A stretch of DNA of 64,000 nucleotides from Anas platyrhynchos (GCF_047663525.1 NC_092606.1:503501-567500); one strand, 5' to 3'; numbered from the stretch's first letter, positions 1 through 12,535 are shown. Notes: a model not told the origin generated them from the sequence alone. Numbers and translations: made by a program.

Positions 1-1839
1 TAACAAAATGAAGACCTGTAGTTGTCTGAATTACAAAGATTTTAAGATGCTTGATTTTTCAAGAAGGAGTACATTTCTGTACTCAGCATAAAATGCTTTA
101 ATCATTTGTGTGGATCAGTCCGAAAACCAAGCAAGGATATCATTGTGCTAACATTCCTGGAAAGCAAGCACTGAATTCATCATTTTCCCAGCTTCCTGTC
201 TTGCCTCTCTGCAGTCAGAGGTAACGAGGCACCCTGTGAACTGTGTGCTCGGGGTGGATTCAGGGGTGAATACCTGCCACAAGTCGCTCACCGGGTAGTG
301 GTAATTGCAGCTGAGTGGGAGCTAAGCTGAGGGTGGAGGCAGACAGAAGCTGCAGCATATAACTTTAATTTCAAATGATTGCTGGACTAAGCTGGACTGC
401 AGCATGTGGGACAGCAGAACATACAGCAACTAGGACGCTCAGTTCTGAAACAAAAACCTTAATTGTATGAGCTGAAAGGGTTAATTCTCAGTATGACCAG
501 CAGCTAGAAATGGAAGGCAGCAGTTTTATTCTCAGCCATTATTGCTGTCCATATCCTACAGCATGCAGTAAAAGGAAAAACAATATTTATTTATTTATTA
601 TGACTAAAAAGTCTGGTGCAGTAAAATAAACAAACAAAAAAACAACCACATTCAACAACCCAGAGTTTATGATGATGTCAGTCATTAGTCCTGTCCTGGG
701 AATTTAGGGATATAGGTCTGCTATATTGTTTTCACACACTAAGAATGAAGTATCATTAACTGATTTTAACAAATGTTCACAAATTGCAAGACTTGTTTGT
801 TGTATGTTGAGCCAGAGAATTTAAAAGGTGCTTGGATTCAATGGTGTGTGTCATTAAATTCAGTTTTATTATATCCACTTGGATACTTTTTACTGTGTGC
901 TTTATGTGTGTTCATAATACAGGAGAACTCGAAGTAATAATGTTGCCCAAAAAAAAAGTGTTTTTCTGCATAGTTGTTGCAGCTGCTCTGAGTGCTGCGT
1001 CCCCCTGGGCTGGGGCTGGCAGGATTCCTCCCAGGTGTGGGCGAGGTGGAGGTGTCCAGGCTCCATCACAGGGACTGCTGCTGTTGAGGATGACAGCAGG
1101 CTGGAAGCCCTCCTCGAGAAGAGCACCCAATCCAACTGCCAAAGATCTCTGCCTGCTGGGTACCAGCAGGAAGCATCCAGTTTGGCAGCGGCTGCTGAGC
1201 ACGCTGCCCGAAGCTCACCTTCCCTCCCAGCAGGCACTCCCCCCTCTGACGCAGAGTTATCTCCCTGCAATATGAACAGGCAACTCAAAACCACAGTGAA
1301 GTGAGTTTCGTGTTCACGTAAAGGAAAATGGATCTGGGGAACAAGAGGATCACAGCTGATGTGCAACTCAGCCTGTGGACAACTGAGAGCGGCACAGCCC
1401 TGGAGTGTGCAGTGTTGGTGTTACGGCTGTTCCCGTGAAGGAAGCTTTGTGGGTGTTGCAGCACTGGCTGTGTCCCGACATTTCTGCCACCCAGGGGCTG
1501 CAGAGAGCCCTCCAGTTGCTGCAGGTTGCAGTCAGCACAGGCGGCTTTAACTTCTGCTCTCTGCTCCTTCAGAACCGTGCACCACCGAAAGCCTCTTTGA
1601 AGCGAGGTACGAATGCAATTAGCAATCGCAGAGGAGAAGGCCACCCTTGAAACTCTGGGCCCTGACGCCTTGGCTGCAGTCTTTTTCTTTCCCTCTGCTA
1701 ATTTCTTTTTAGCTTAGAAACCAGTTAACTTCTTTTTAGCTATTTCTTCAAAAGTGACTTTGCTCGCTGGGCAGGTTTTCCCCATTTCTCTGCCTCTGTG
1801 TAAAATAAGGACGTGTTTCTTGCGAGTAAGCTGCCGGGC
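1..1839. other. Non-coding sequence, nothing recognised
   Basis: AT-rich to about 960, then GC-richer to about 1260. A short ATTT repeat (TATTTATTTATTTATTA, about 585-600) gives an AU-rich-element-like word. Frames of up to 154 codons on both strands at 0.8-1.4 kb overlap one another and show no domain. No repeat family recognised. Confidence 0.5.
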
Positions 1840-2110
1840 AGCCGCAGGGCCCCGTAGCTGATGCCGTGGCCGCTGGGCTGCCTGCGAGCACACCCACCGA
1901 GCTGTCACATCCCCGGGTGCCGCTCCACGCGCCCCAGCTGCAGCACGGCCGCGGCATCGGCCCTGGGCTCCCCCCGGTCCCTGGTGGGGAAACGCAGCTA
2001 CAGGGGGTCCTGAGCACCTGGGGGAGAGCACCCCCACGCCCACCCCCACTGCTTTGCTGGGGGCCCGGTGCACCACAGGGACAGCCTGGCACGGCGAGGC
2101 ACTGGAAGGG
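1840..2110. other. CpG-rich patch
   Basis: About 17 CpG dinucleotides fall within the first 170 bp and more follow, with GC near 70%; a rough observed/expected CpG ratio by hand is about 0.8. It contains CCGCGG and several GCCGC words. It may be a small CpG island, but I see no first exon beside it. Frames open on both strands here reflect the GC content. Confidence 0.5.
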
Positions 2111-3092
2111 GAATGCCGCGCCTGGTTCCTCTTTTTTTCCTTTCTTCTTTCTGGCAAGAAGGAATGAAGGGCTGCGCAAGGCAAATGGTTCCCGACGCAC
2201 ATCAGCCTGGTCAGCGCGCACATCACTTCTGTTTGGTACAGGTGGCAGGTTCTGAGGGGTTTAGCTCTCGGGGGTGATGTTGTAGTGCTGTAAAGGAATG
2301 CACGGCTGCTATGGAAAGCAAATAGATAAAATCATACTTTCAGCCACAGAGAAGCATGGGAGGGAGGGAAGGCCTGCACACCTGTGGTGCAGTGCTCATT
2401 TGCAGTACTAATTACACTGATGAAGGGTGAGGAATGATGAGCAAGAAGCAGAGAAGAGTGCAAATCAGCATGGCATCCTCAAAGGGTAAGAGACCAGTCT
2501 ATGTTAGCCAAGTACCAGAAATTTCAAACTCCATTTAAGCTAATTAAGCAGTCAGCAGACCGCCAACATATAACTGGTTGGAGAAGGAAGGACACAGTGC
2601 AAAATGCAACACACCTGGTGCAGATACCCCGAGCTGAAAGCCATGGGGAATTTGGTGCTTCAGATCCTGCCCCTCTGCTCTCCCACAAGCTGCCAGCAAT
2701 CGGGGAAGGCTCTGTCCAGGCCTTAGAAAGGAGAAATCTTGGAAGACGCACTGGTTTTATATTGATTTTACTTCTGAGGTAAGTTGATAGGTTTATGATA
2801 TTACATTGTTTTTAGTGACTTTTTGAGTTAGCAAGGAGACTGGTGCAGGGAGAGGGTGATGCTTTGCAGCTTCCTACAGGCGTCTGCCTGCCTCTGCCGG
2901 TAGGTGGGTGCCTTCTGCGAGCACAGTGATGCTTCCTGTTGGACTCTCCTGTCAGTCTGGATCCTCAGACATTATTTTGCTTCTGCGAAGATTAAAGATC
3001 CTGGTAAATGGTCTGCAGGTGGGAGCAGGTGTTGCCGATTTCTTCCTGGCCTTCAGCATTTGAAGAAAACTCATCAAATTAGCATAAAGAGA

Positions 3093-3122
3093 TTTTTTCC
3101 CCCCTCCCCTTTTTTTCCTTAG
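3093..3122 (+). other. Long polypyrimidine tract ending in TTAG (acceptor-like)
   Basis: 28 uninterrupted pyrimidines (3093-3120) are followed directly by AG and then CAG, with AT-rich branch-point-like sequence upstream. It is the strongest 3' splice-site-like signal I saw, but the downstream sequence holds no clear donor within the next 80 nt of open frame. Probably a pseudo-site. Confidence 0.2.
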
Positions 3123-3795
3123 CAGTGTCTCCATTTTTTTGTTACTTCTAGAGTTGTATTCTCAAACCTAAAGCAGTGTAAATCTAGTTCTTGCTGATTA
3201 TTTTTTGTTTTGAAGTTACAAGTCAGTATAATCTTGTGCCAGGAAGCTGATGACTGTGTTCCCTTCTCCCGAGGGCTTGGATCCCAGGTCTGCTCAGAGT
3301 CACCGTTAAAATGAGTGTTTTGGGAACAAAAGCACAGCAGTGCCGTTTTCTTCCTGACTCTTTGGCACCTGTGCAGTTTCCAAGAGAACAAACACTAATA
3401 AGGTTAGTGCTCTGTATTTTCTTACCGTGAGTTTACGACCTATTCATAAATTTAGTGATAGGGCATGTGGGGGTTGAATTTCTTGGGGACTCTGAATTCC
3501 CAAGGTTCAATCTCTAGCCAGTTCCCTAGTGCTGGCCGTATGCTGTCCACAAAACCAGGTGTTTCTCCCAGGTCCGAGCCCAGCACTGCTGCAGGGGTGG
3601 GCTGGCGGGGCTGGGTCCTGGCAGCCCGAGCATTTCACGCAGGGCTTGCAGTCAGTCCACGTTGAGCTCAGTGTTTGGTGGCTGGTGGTGGGGCGAGCAG
3701 CCACGCCGTGACTCCCTCTTGTGCTTGGATGACTCTGGAGCTGGAGCAAGGACTGAAGTGGTTGAGAGCTGTCTTGGCCCTGGGTCCTGCGAGTC

Positions 3796-3830
3796 CTAGG
3801 AACACAGGTTAACAGGACCTGTGTTCCTAG
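3796..3830. repeat. Compact perfect inverted repeat (14-bp stem, 7-nt loop)
   Basis: CTAGGAACACAGGT at 3796-3809 is answered by its exact reverse complement ACCTGTGTTCCTAG at 3817-3830, with only TAACAGG between. The structure is bounded by an 8-bp direct repeat, AGTCCTAG, at 3792-3799 and 3829-3836, which overlaps the arm ends. It would form a stable hairpin or cruciform. The combination suggests a template-switch or aberrant-repair event rather than an ordinary repeat family. Confidence 0.9.
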
Positions 3831-4649
3831 TCCTAGTGATGTTGTTGGGAGCTTTTTCACCTTAATAGCCTGGGTGTTCCAGCCTTTGCTGTTCCGGGGT
3901 TGTATCCCTACTTTTATTCCAGGCATTTTTGCCACTTCTGTGATTCAAATTGAACTAAAACAGGTCTGGATTTCTATTAGTACAGTCGTCTGTGCCAGAG
4001 GCGCACTGAGAAACTTACAGCAATGTATGTAATATACTTGATATGCGGTAGTTGAACCTTCACTTAGACCAAGAAATGCAATAAACTGTTCTAGGGGATG
4101 ACTGGGATGATGTGGCTGAGCACGGCTGGCCAGTCCCACCTCTCTCCCCGGCTGGGGACAGAAGCTGACCCTTTTCACAGTGCCTGGGGGCATCTGCGTG
4201 CAGCCAGCGAGGCAGTACAGCTGGAAAGGGGGGGAGTCGGAGAGCATTTCTCTTTATGCCAGGAAAGAGCTGAAAATCCAAGTGTTGTTTCAGGAGATGG
4301 TTGCTGATAGCAGCCTGCAGTGTTTTACAGACATCTGAGTGCTCTTCCCTTTGAACTAAGCCGCAATTTGTCTTTGTAGATGTCTCTAATACATTAATAC
4401 AAATGGTGTAGTAGTAGGAAATGCATTATAATACTGCATGATGTTGCTCTTAGTAATTCTCCTCCTTCAGCAAGTGAACACTTCCTTGCTCGTTTGTATT
4501 CATTGTTTTGATGCTTAACTTGAAAAATGTGTATTATACAACAGGCTGAAATCCATGACAAATAAAAGAACCCAAGGGGATAATAAGCATCTTCATGCTG
4601 CTGTGATGTCTCCTGCTGCCAACATCAAAGGAGCCCGAGACATCCCTGC

Positions 4650-4850
4650 TGCCCCGGCAGGCGCAGGGTGCGGGGCTTTGCTCTCCGGGCGGCTCCGTGC
4701 TGAGAGCAGCCCTGGCACCGCGCAGGGTTCTGCACTGAGACCGAGGAGCGCGTTGGGTGCTGCACCTCGCCCTTCACGCCTGGCACCCATCTGGGGGTAG
4801 CGTGGCGCTTGTGCTCCGGAGGGCAGCTCAAGCTGTAAACGTCTTCGGGG
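4650..4850. other. CpG-rich patch
   Basis: About 16 CpGs in about 165 bp, including CCGCGC and GAGCGCG. The sequence on both sides is AT-rich. No TATA box, splice donor or recognisable coding sequence is linked to it. Confidence 0.45.
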
Positions 4851-7687
4851 AAGAATCGGACCTGTCAAACAGTGATGGAAATCCTCTACTGTTTGTTTGC
4901 ACACAAAGTTGTTGTTTGGGTTTTTTGTGATAATAGTGAGCATTCCTCTATCCTTCCCTATAGATGTGGATACCACCTGGGCATGGGATCCAACATCTTG
5001 ATGGAAGTGGAAATCGGTTTGTTTTTGAGCAGCACGTGTAGGCTTTGACCCTTCGCATTCCCAGCATGTTGTATTTCACTGCAGCTGTTTAACAAGCTGT
5101 GGCAATGGTGAAACCTGGTTTCCTACAAAATCATCTTAGTGCTGTGCAGTGTCTTTCATCTTTAAAAAGTTCAAGCCTGTTCGTCAGGCTTCCTCTTAAT
5201 AAAGGATTTCTGAACTATCCAGCCACTTACTGCCATAAGACTTGCAGGAACTCCACCTCTTTGCCATCCCAGCCCTGGATTTCAGCTGGGGGAAGCAAAA
5301 TAGCACAGATACACGCAGATCCACGTGTATGTGGAGAGATCTCATGGGCTTTGTTTATGTACCAAATGAGACTAAAAATAAACACTGAACTGGGTCAGGC
5401 CACAGCAGAAAGCAGTCTTTGGCAGGTTCCTCTGTATAATGTTTGTTTGGGTGTTTGTGCTAGCTGCTGTCTCAGCCTGTGCACCTCTGGGATAAACCTT
5501 CCTGCATGAAAGCTGCCTGCCAGCTGGGTCCCTGGAGCCTTCCTGTATCTCTCCTGATTCTTTTTACTGCCCGCCTTTACCACCACTTCCTACACCTGTC
5601 TGTAGATAGCAGAGACTAGGAGCTTTGGGGCTGGGAGCACAGGTACCCAGTGCCCTGTTCCTGGTGGGAGCAGTGGTGCCAGGGCTCCCACCAGGTCCCC
5701 TCAGCTGCACCTCCCCAGCCCTGATCTGGTGCCCTGGAGCTCTCGGGCACCTCCTGAGCCCTGCTGGTGGAGGACGGGCTGGGAGCTGGGCACTGCTGCT
5801 GAGCTCAAACAGGAGCGTGCGTTGGCGGGGAAGGGTGAGGTGGTACCTGAGGGCTGTGGAGTGGGGGAATATCTAAAAATATTCTAAAGTTCATAACCAC
5901 TCTCCTGACGTCCTTCAGTCTCCTGTCCTTTGAGCTCATCTTTCTGACACATCGCTTGACGTATGCAATGAAGAGTTTCTTCTGAGAGAGGTGTAAGTAG
6001 TCCAAACTGGGAACAGTTCTCCGATCACTGTATGTATATGCTGTAAAGTATATTACTACATACACAGTTGACTAGAATAACCTTACCCAAATTATGCCTT
6101 GTGATTGAAACTCGGGAATTCTCTATTTAGTTCTGAGTTATCACCCTCCTGGATTCTTACCATGGAGGCGTACCTGTAAAAACCATTAATATTCAAATAA
6201 CTTTGCTAAATAAGCAACATTGCCAGGGTAGTTGTTTATTACTATTTATGATGACAGATTTATCTTACTGATTTTTCCAACACATTTCTCTAGAGGAAAT
6301 TAGATAAGTACTTAGTTTAAGCTGTGCCAGGGAGAAAATGTTTCTATAAATGCTTAACAACTCATCTGGAGAGATGACAAATGCTGGTATGTCCTTCACA
6401 ATGTCATGTTGGTCATTGAATCTGGTTTGAAATGCAGTTGTTTATCTTCTCCAGCAGGAAGTTGAGCTGGTGGTTTTAAAGCGGGGAAGAAAGAATATGC
6501 AAAAATATCGGCCGTGAATTTGGAAACCTTGAATCTAAGAGGAGATTTTTTTTTCTTTTGTCCTTTTGGTAGAATCACAGGGGAACAAATTACCAGACCG
6601 GTTTTAAGACTTTCAAAGTCTCTATATTTGCATACGTGGGACTAGAGGGCAAAGTGATTGTGCAGCCAAGGCATGCATACTGCCAGCATACAATGAGACC
6701 GGGAGAGGCCAGCTGCCCCCCAGCTGCATGCATTGTAATGGTCAGGGCACGCTGTGTGGGATGCCACAGCAACCTCCCGTTCTGAGCTCAGCACGTCACC
6801 TGTGCAGGGATGGTGAGAAACATCCAGGCAGAAAGAGAGCGTTGTCTACAACGTTGGGTTCTGCACTCCCTGGCCCTGCCCTGGCTGCGTGTCAGGCAAT
6901 GTTGATGGTGTGTTCCCAGGCTTTTGATTCAGGCAACTGAGTTGGAAGTATAAAATTAGACAGTAAATACTCCTCTGTGTCTCCTAGGTTTCTAACAGGT
7001 CTGTTGGAGTGAAATGAATTGCAGAATGTAAAATACAGTATGCACACTTCTTGGATTTCACCAGAATCTTCTTCCAAAATATTGTGGTGGCTTTTATCTG
7101 GCATCTTGGTTTTATTTGGGCCCTCTGTAGAGATGCAATTTCATCTTTCATATGCACATTTCCATTTTTTCCTCCTTGTTCTTTAATGGCAGCTCCTGAA
7201 AATGTCACTGCAAGTTGCACATCTGCATGGACTTGCCTGCAGCTCTCCCTGGAGCCTCATCCTTCCCTTCCTATCATGATGGCATGGCTTTCCCTCGGAT
7301 CCTATCCATGCTGGACAGGATTACCACAGGCAGATGACACTATATTGAACTCGGAGCATGATCTTGGCTTTACTGTGCAGCAGGAGATCGCCCTCGCAGC
7401 CCAGGTGTGCCCAAGCTGGTCACTGCTGTCCCTCCCCTGGAGCAGCCAGGGGGCTCCTCCTGCAGCTCGGGCTGCATCAGCTCCCGGGCTGCTGCCCTGG
7501 GCTTTGGGGACAGGAACCCAGACAGGGCACAAGCAGCAGCATTTCCCTTGGTAGTGCAGCCCCTTTCCAGGAGGAACTAAACAACAAATGACTAAGGGAA
7601 AACTTAAATTATGTGGAAGCCTTGCTTGAGAAACAAGATGAGGCACTTCATTAAAATACATTAGAATAGGCAAACAATCTGTTTAAA

Positions 7688-7767
7688 TTTCACATTTTGC
7701 CAGCTATAAAACCTACTCTAGTTTACAGCAGGCCTGAGAAACTGAAACAGCTGGCAAAATAATGAAA
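7688..7767. repeat. 80-nt imperfect hairpin (inverted repeat)
   Basis: ATTTTGCCAGCT (7694-7705) is exactly reverse-complementary to AGCTGGCAAAAT (7749-7760). Outside these arms TTTCA (7688-7692) pairs with TGAAA (7763-7767) across a 1/2-nt bulge, giving about 17 base pairs. The 43-nt interior contains a further AGTTT/AAACT pairing. The overall size resembles a microRNA precursor, but the inner loop is large and asymmetric and I recognise no known mature sequence. Confidence 0.7.
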
Positions 7768-7895
7768 AACATTCCTATTGCCTTCTGCTTAAATTGCAGG
7801 AAGGTTGTAGAGAAATTGCATCCTGATTTATCTGAAATAATGCAAGAAAAACTCTAATGGGTGAATTGTGTAGAAAGTAAAGGTGTTTTGCTCAT

Positions 7896-7915
7896 GTGTG
7901 TTTGTTTGTTTGTTT
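7896..7915. repeat. TG then GTTT microsatellite
   Basis: A short TGTG run followed by three to four GTTT units. Simple repeat. Confidence 0.85.
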
Positions 7916-10509
7916 ATTTTCCCCTCCAGCACAGGAGCTACTCATTTCTGATGCTAGTTCTTGTTTAAGCTGACCCTTCAGGTTCCCTGCTGGTATTACT
8001 TGAGGCACCAAAGTGACCCAGGATCACCCAGATCGCCCATTTGCACATCACTGATTGCTCAGAAGTGGGCTTGGATGCCAGCAGGTACTGGGTGGCTCAG
8101 TGTGGGCTGCCTATGCTCCCAGAGCGAGCTGCAGGGCCCTTCTGGTGACATTGGGACTTGAAAAAATGATCCTCTCTGTGCACAGCTTGAGGTGAGTCAC
8201 GGCAGCGAGCCGCCTGCCTGTCCCCATGCAGCCAGCAGTGGTGTCTGGGCACCCTCGGTCTGTCCTCCTGCAGGACGGTGCAGAGCAGTGAGGCCATTTC
8301 TTGTGCAGATGACTTTGATTACCTGCTTGAGGATCTTTCCTATCAATTTGTAAAGACAAGAATGTGAATGTCGCTTTGCTGCTGCTGACTCTGAAGTAAC
8401 GTGGATTTTTTTGGCAGTTTACTTGACGTTTGAGGTTGCATAGCCAGTTATAGACCTACCAGCCCTTCCTTGGGTTACTAACTCCATTACCACCTCTATC
8501 CAGTTTCAGAATAAACTCTAAAATTGTGGTTAAACAAATAAATTACATCTAACCACAGAAGTCATCTGAGCTAATTCCTCCTTGTGCTTGGAGAAGTGTT
8601 TTCTCTGTAGTTCTTCTGACATGTCAGGTTATTTTTAGCCATAATTAAATCCTAACATACAATGTCATAGAATCCATTCTATTAACTGATGTGCCAGCAC
8701 TTTTTTTATTAAATAGACTATAAAAAGTTTTTAATTTTTAGTATTTGGAGTCTTCAAGGAGAAAGCACCCCTAACACTGATGCCTGATGACAGTTAGTCA
8801 ATGAATTAAGAAAAAAACCCAGTGGTGGTTTTGTCTGTCTCCAAGCTCTTGCTAGCACTAAATTACAGAATTAATAGGCTTTTAGAAGAGACTGACACAC
8901 AGTTACTGTGGAAAAGACAATTAAATGTGGAAAGCCACTTTTCTCACCGCATTTAATTTTAACTGGAGGCTTTGAGACTCAATAAATCTTTTCTTATTTC
9001 ATCCTCATTTCTTCCACAGGTATTCAGGTCTTTAAGGAAAGCACTATGAAAGCACCTGTTATAAGTGACTTAAATTTTCCTTCCCCTGTATTGTTTGGTT
9101 TTCTCAAACACCTTTCCCCCACGCTCAACAAAGAGCAAGATGCTTTCCGTCTGCCAGCATTTTGTGATTTTCAGGATTGCTTGTGCTGAAGCAGTGGCTC
9201 AGCAAGAGCCCAATCCCTCCTGGGTTTTCTTTCAGCCCAAAACAGGGTCAAGAGCAAATGGGGCCATTTCCCCGTAGAAGCTCTTGAGGCAGCAGGACCA
9301 GGGACTCCAGGTGTTTCCTCCACCAAGGGAGATGGTGAGGGAGAGGTGTGATTACTTGAAGATAGCATATGAACTGAAAAAGTAAACCTTTGGAGCCATT
9401 TCTTGCAGCTCTCCAGCCTGGTCTTCCTCACCCTCTGCCTCCTGCCTGCCTTCCTCACTGCACCCTGCCTCCGACCCTGGGCAGCTGCTGTGGGCAGGGA
9501 AGAGGCAGTGTGGTGTCAGTCCCAGCACTTCCTTCTCTTTCCGTACTTAAAACCCTGCTTATCCCAATTCCTCACAGAGGGCTCTGGTCTGCTCACCTGC
9601 ACAGCTGTCAGTCACTAGCCTTTGTCTAAATGACAGCAAGGAGTATGTGATGTAAAATATTTTTTTTAATTACAAAGCATGAATTCTTCTTTTTTATTCC
9701 TGATCCTTATTTGAAATGACAGCAAACTGTTTCATGTCTAGCACAAAGCCAAGCACACCTTAGCTGGAGACTGTGCTTATATTTGGATTATTGGGTTAAC
9801 TTTCTCCAGGTGTTGCTGGCTGTTGCCCAGCTGGTGTGGTGTATGCTGCCCAGCCCCGCTGCCCCCCCTTGCCACGTTATCACCAGGTGCATTGTGATGT
9901 CCTCAGTGAGGGTGAAATGAACTCTCAGTGGCTTAAAGCAAGGTAGGTTAATTTAAAAAACCTTGATTAAAGCATCATAAACCACATAAAAGGTTCCATC
10001 TTTCAATTATTTTCAAATAGTCTTTCAGGCAATAAGGCCAAAAAGCAAGTCCCTGTTTTGTTCCACGTGGCATGTCCCCATGCCACTCCATCCCCCGCCT
10101 TGCTCTGCAGCTTCTGCCTACAACAAAAGAAGGTCCCCCTTGATTTCCAGGACCACGTCAACCAGCAGCACCCACAGCTCTGTACAAAATGCCAGGGCAG
10201 GCAGCTCTGGAGCTGTCTACTGAGTCATCTTATTTCTGCCCTGTCATATCTATTGTGTCTGTCTGGAGAACGCGACAATAAGGAGCGGTTGGAAGAATGT
10301 CAGCCTGCAGAGGAGTGGGCTGAGGCCAAGGAGTCTGAAAGTATAGAAATTGCTCTTACAGGAAGGAAGAGAACAATGTGCTGCCCACTGATGTATTGTC
10401 TGGAACAAGAAATAAAGATCTCTGACTGGTGAGAAAGATTCAGGTAAGGCGTTAGCAAAAGCTGCCTCACAGGGAAGCTGGTGAATGGCTGGCAGAGGTG
10501 ACCTGCAGA

Positions 10510-10635
10510 GGAGATTGAGCTTGAGGGTCTTTGAGGACCAGCTAGACAAATGTCTGCCAGCAGCAATGGGAACAGTTGGCCCTTCTTGGGATGGGGAAGG
10601 GGCTACGTGGCTTCCCAAAGTCCCTCCTTGCTCTT
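10510..10635 (+). mobile_element. Old CR1 retrotransposon 3' fragment
   Basis: The stretch TTGAGGACCAGCTAGACAAA, then TGTCTGCCAGCAGCAATGGG, then GATGGGGAAGGGG, then TGGCTTCCCAAAGTCCCTCC follows the word order of an ancient CR1 tail in the sense direction (typical words: gagactggacaaatgtctgtcagggatgg, ggggatggactagatgac, gaggtcccttcc). Divergence is high and the terminal ATTCTRTG repeats are lost. Left border uncertain; it could start near 10440. Confidence 0.62.
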
Positions 10636-11809
10636 TGCACAATGATGCGGTTACAGCTCCTGCACTCCTCTGTCCAGGGCTGTGAACACTGCTGCAGTGT
10701 AGGCTGACTTCTGTTTGCCTGCTGTAAGCCGGCTACCAGGGTGCTAGGGTCACTGGGACCAGTCAAGTGGTTGGAATCAGCCCGGGGAGCTGCACAGAAA
10801 CTGCCCAAGCAGAAGAGCTGAGCTGCACTGCTTGGGGTGCATTCCAGCTGAGCTTCATGGGCTGTCTTTGTTTCGAGCTGTGAATCTCACCTTTTAGGAA
10901 TAAGGTTTCAGCACCTGCTGGATCTCTTACTTCTTGCAGATGTCTTCTGCTGTTGGATTAAAATCAAGCCGGTCAACCCTTGGTCTTTTCCAACCTTAAG
11001 GGCCCTCCCTGTTAATTAACTGACTTGATGAGAAATCATGTTAGTTGCTAAGCATGTGTGCTGTGACAGCGAAATTGCAGAGCAGCATGTGGGTCTGTGT
11101 GTGATGCTGGGCCAGCCATGCAGCCAAAACAGCCAGTGCTGGGCTCCAGCTCCCCCATGCTCCAGCACACGCATGCTTACACCCTTTTCCTTGTTTTCTT
11201 ACCGTAAGATCGTGCTTGTCTGGCTGCACCAGCACTCAGAACAGCTTTCTTTGCCCCAGCTGTGAATCTGTGCAGCCCACTCACCTACCAGTTTTAATAT
11301 AATCTTCTATTACAGAGACATCAAACATAGTATCCTCTGGAAAAAGGAGGTAGCCGCTTCCTGGAAAAATAATCTACCCAAACATGCGCTTAGCACTTAA
11401 ATACAGTAGCGCACAGCAGGAAGAGCTAAGGCTCTGTGCACAACGTAATCTTATCATGGGCTGTTTGGATTAGAAGCACAGCTTCACGCATTTCCCCTTC
11501 TACAGAAGAGATTTTTTTATAAAAGTCGGCTCACTGCTTCAAAGCACATACATGCGCATAGGAAAACAGTTGGCTTCATAACCCTGGGAAAAAAATGGTA
11601 AATGAAGAATTCTCATGAGATACATATGAGAACCAGGAAGTATTAAAACATATGCTGGAACATATTGATCCCTGGAAGCCTCCTGCAGCAGATAAGAATC
11701 TTCTTCATTTCCAGCCACTCCAGTACTTTAATGAGGACGGTGTGTGCCTCACCTGTGTAAATTGCTAACGCAGATTTGTGCAAGGCCCTGCCACGGAGCT
11801 GTGGCGCAG

Positions 11810-11950
11810 CCTGCCCAAGAAGCACGGGGCCACGCTTCAGGTCCGGGCCGAGGAGCGGGGCTGCAGCCAGCGGTCTGGCAGCGAGCTCTGCGGCACGGCG
11901 CTGCCGCCCTCGGGGAGGGCACGGGGCCTTTGAGGACCCCGAGCTGCATC
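11810..11950. other. CpG-rich patch
   Basis: A short GC-rich stretch with repeated CGG/GCG words, between AT-rich flanks. Four overlapping frames of 77-120 codons cross it on both strands, which shows that they result from composition. No promoter element recognised. Confidence 0.4.
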
Positions 11951-12379
11951 TCACATCTCTCTTCCCATTGCTTGCCCCTCGTGTGACTTTGTGCTGCTTT
12001 CTCATGTGAGTAGCAGATCACCAGCCATGTGAAATGAGCTGCGGTGGTGAATCCCAAGTGTGTTTCTGGGAGGGGTGCATTCTGCGTGATGTTTCCCAGT
12101 GGTGTGGGGGGAATTTGCCTTAGAAAATGCTAGAATTTAGAACCAGAGCAACTGTCTTTGACTGTGTTTGCATCCCTGTTATTTTCAATTCATCTGCCAT
12201 CTAGCTAAGCGTTTTTCTGCATGAGTCATTGAGGATATGATTAAGTTTTAAGTGGTAGCAGAAGAAGTATATTTAGAAATAGCAGAACCAGCCATTCTGG
12301 GGAGAAAGATGCCTCAAAGACATTTGTGCACAGCGAGGAGCTGGGCAGCTGGGCCTGCAGCCAGCCCTTCCCGATCCAG

Positions 12380-12535
12380 GGGTGGGCCACGAGGCATCGC
12401 GCAGCCGCTCGTGACCACGCGCAGGGGGCTCCTGCCCGCTCAGAGCCGCGGCCTCCCAAGGGCCCTGGCGTGGCCGGTCCGGCCCCGCTCCCCCTACTCT
12501 GCGCCCACCGGCCCCCTCGTCCCACCCCGTGGGCA
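12380..12535. other. CpG-rich patch
   Basis: About 18 CpGs in 150 bp, including TCGCGC, ACGCGC and CCGCGG. This is one of the densest CpG clusters in the window. It lies only 430 bp from the patch at 11.81 kb, so the two could be one interrupted island. Confidence 0.5.

Larger units (their letters stand above)
4860..10440. other. Non-coding sequence, few landmarks
   Basis: Apart from the 7.69 kb hairpin and the 7.9 kb microsatellite, I see nothing recognisable. AT-rich subregions (5.86-6.6, 7.6-7.9 and 8.4-9.1 kb) alternate with moderately GC-rich ones (5.6-5.87, 7.2-7.56 and 9.4-9.6 kb). Frames near 7.05-7.67 kb (up to 167 codons) overlap on both strands and carry no domain. Confidence 0.5.

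Noticed and set aside
10058-10432. 124-codon plus-strand frame with several Cys and His
   Set aside because: Cys/His spacing does not fit a zinc-finger pattern; no domain recognised, and a CR1 fragment starts just downstream.
10960-11010. CTTTTCCAACCTTAAGG, resembling a CR1 tail word
   Set aside because: Only one short matching word, with no neighbouring CR1 words in order.
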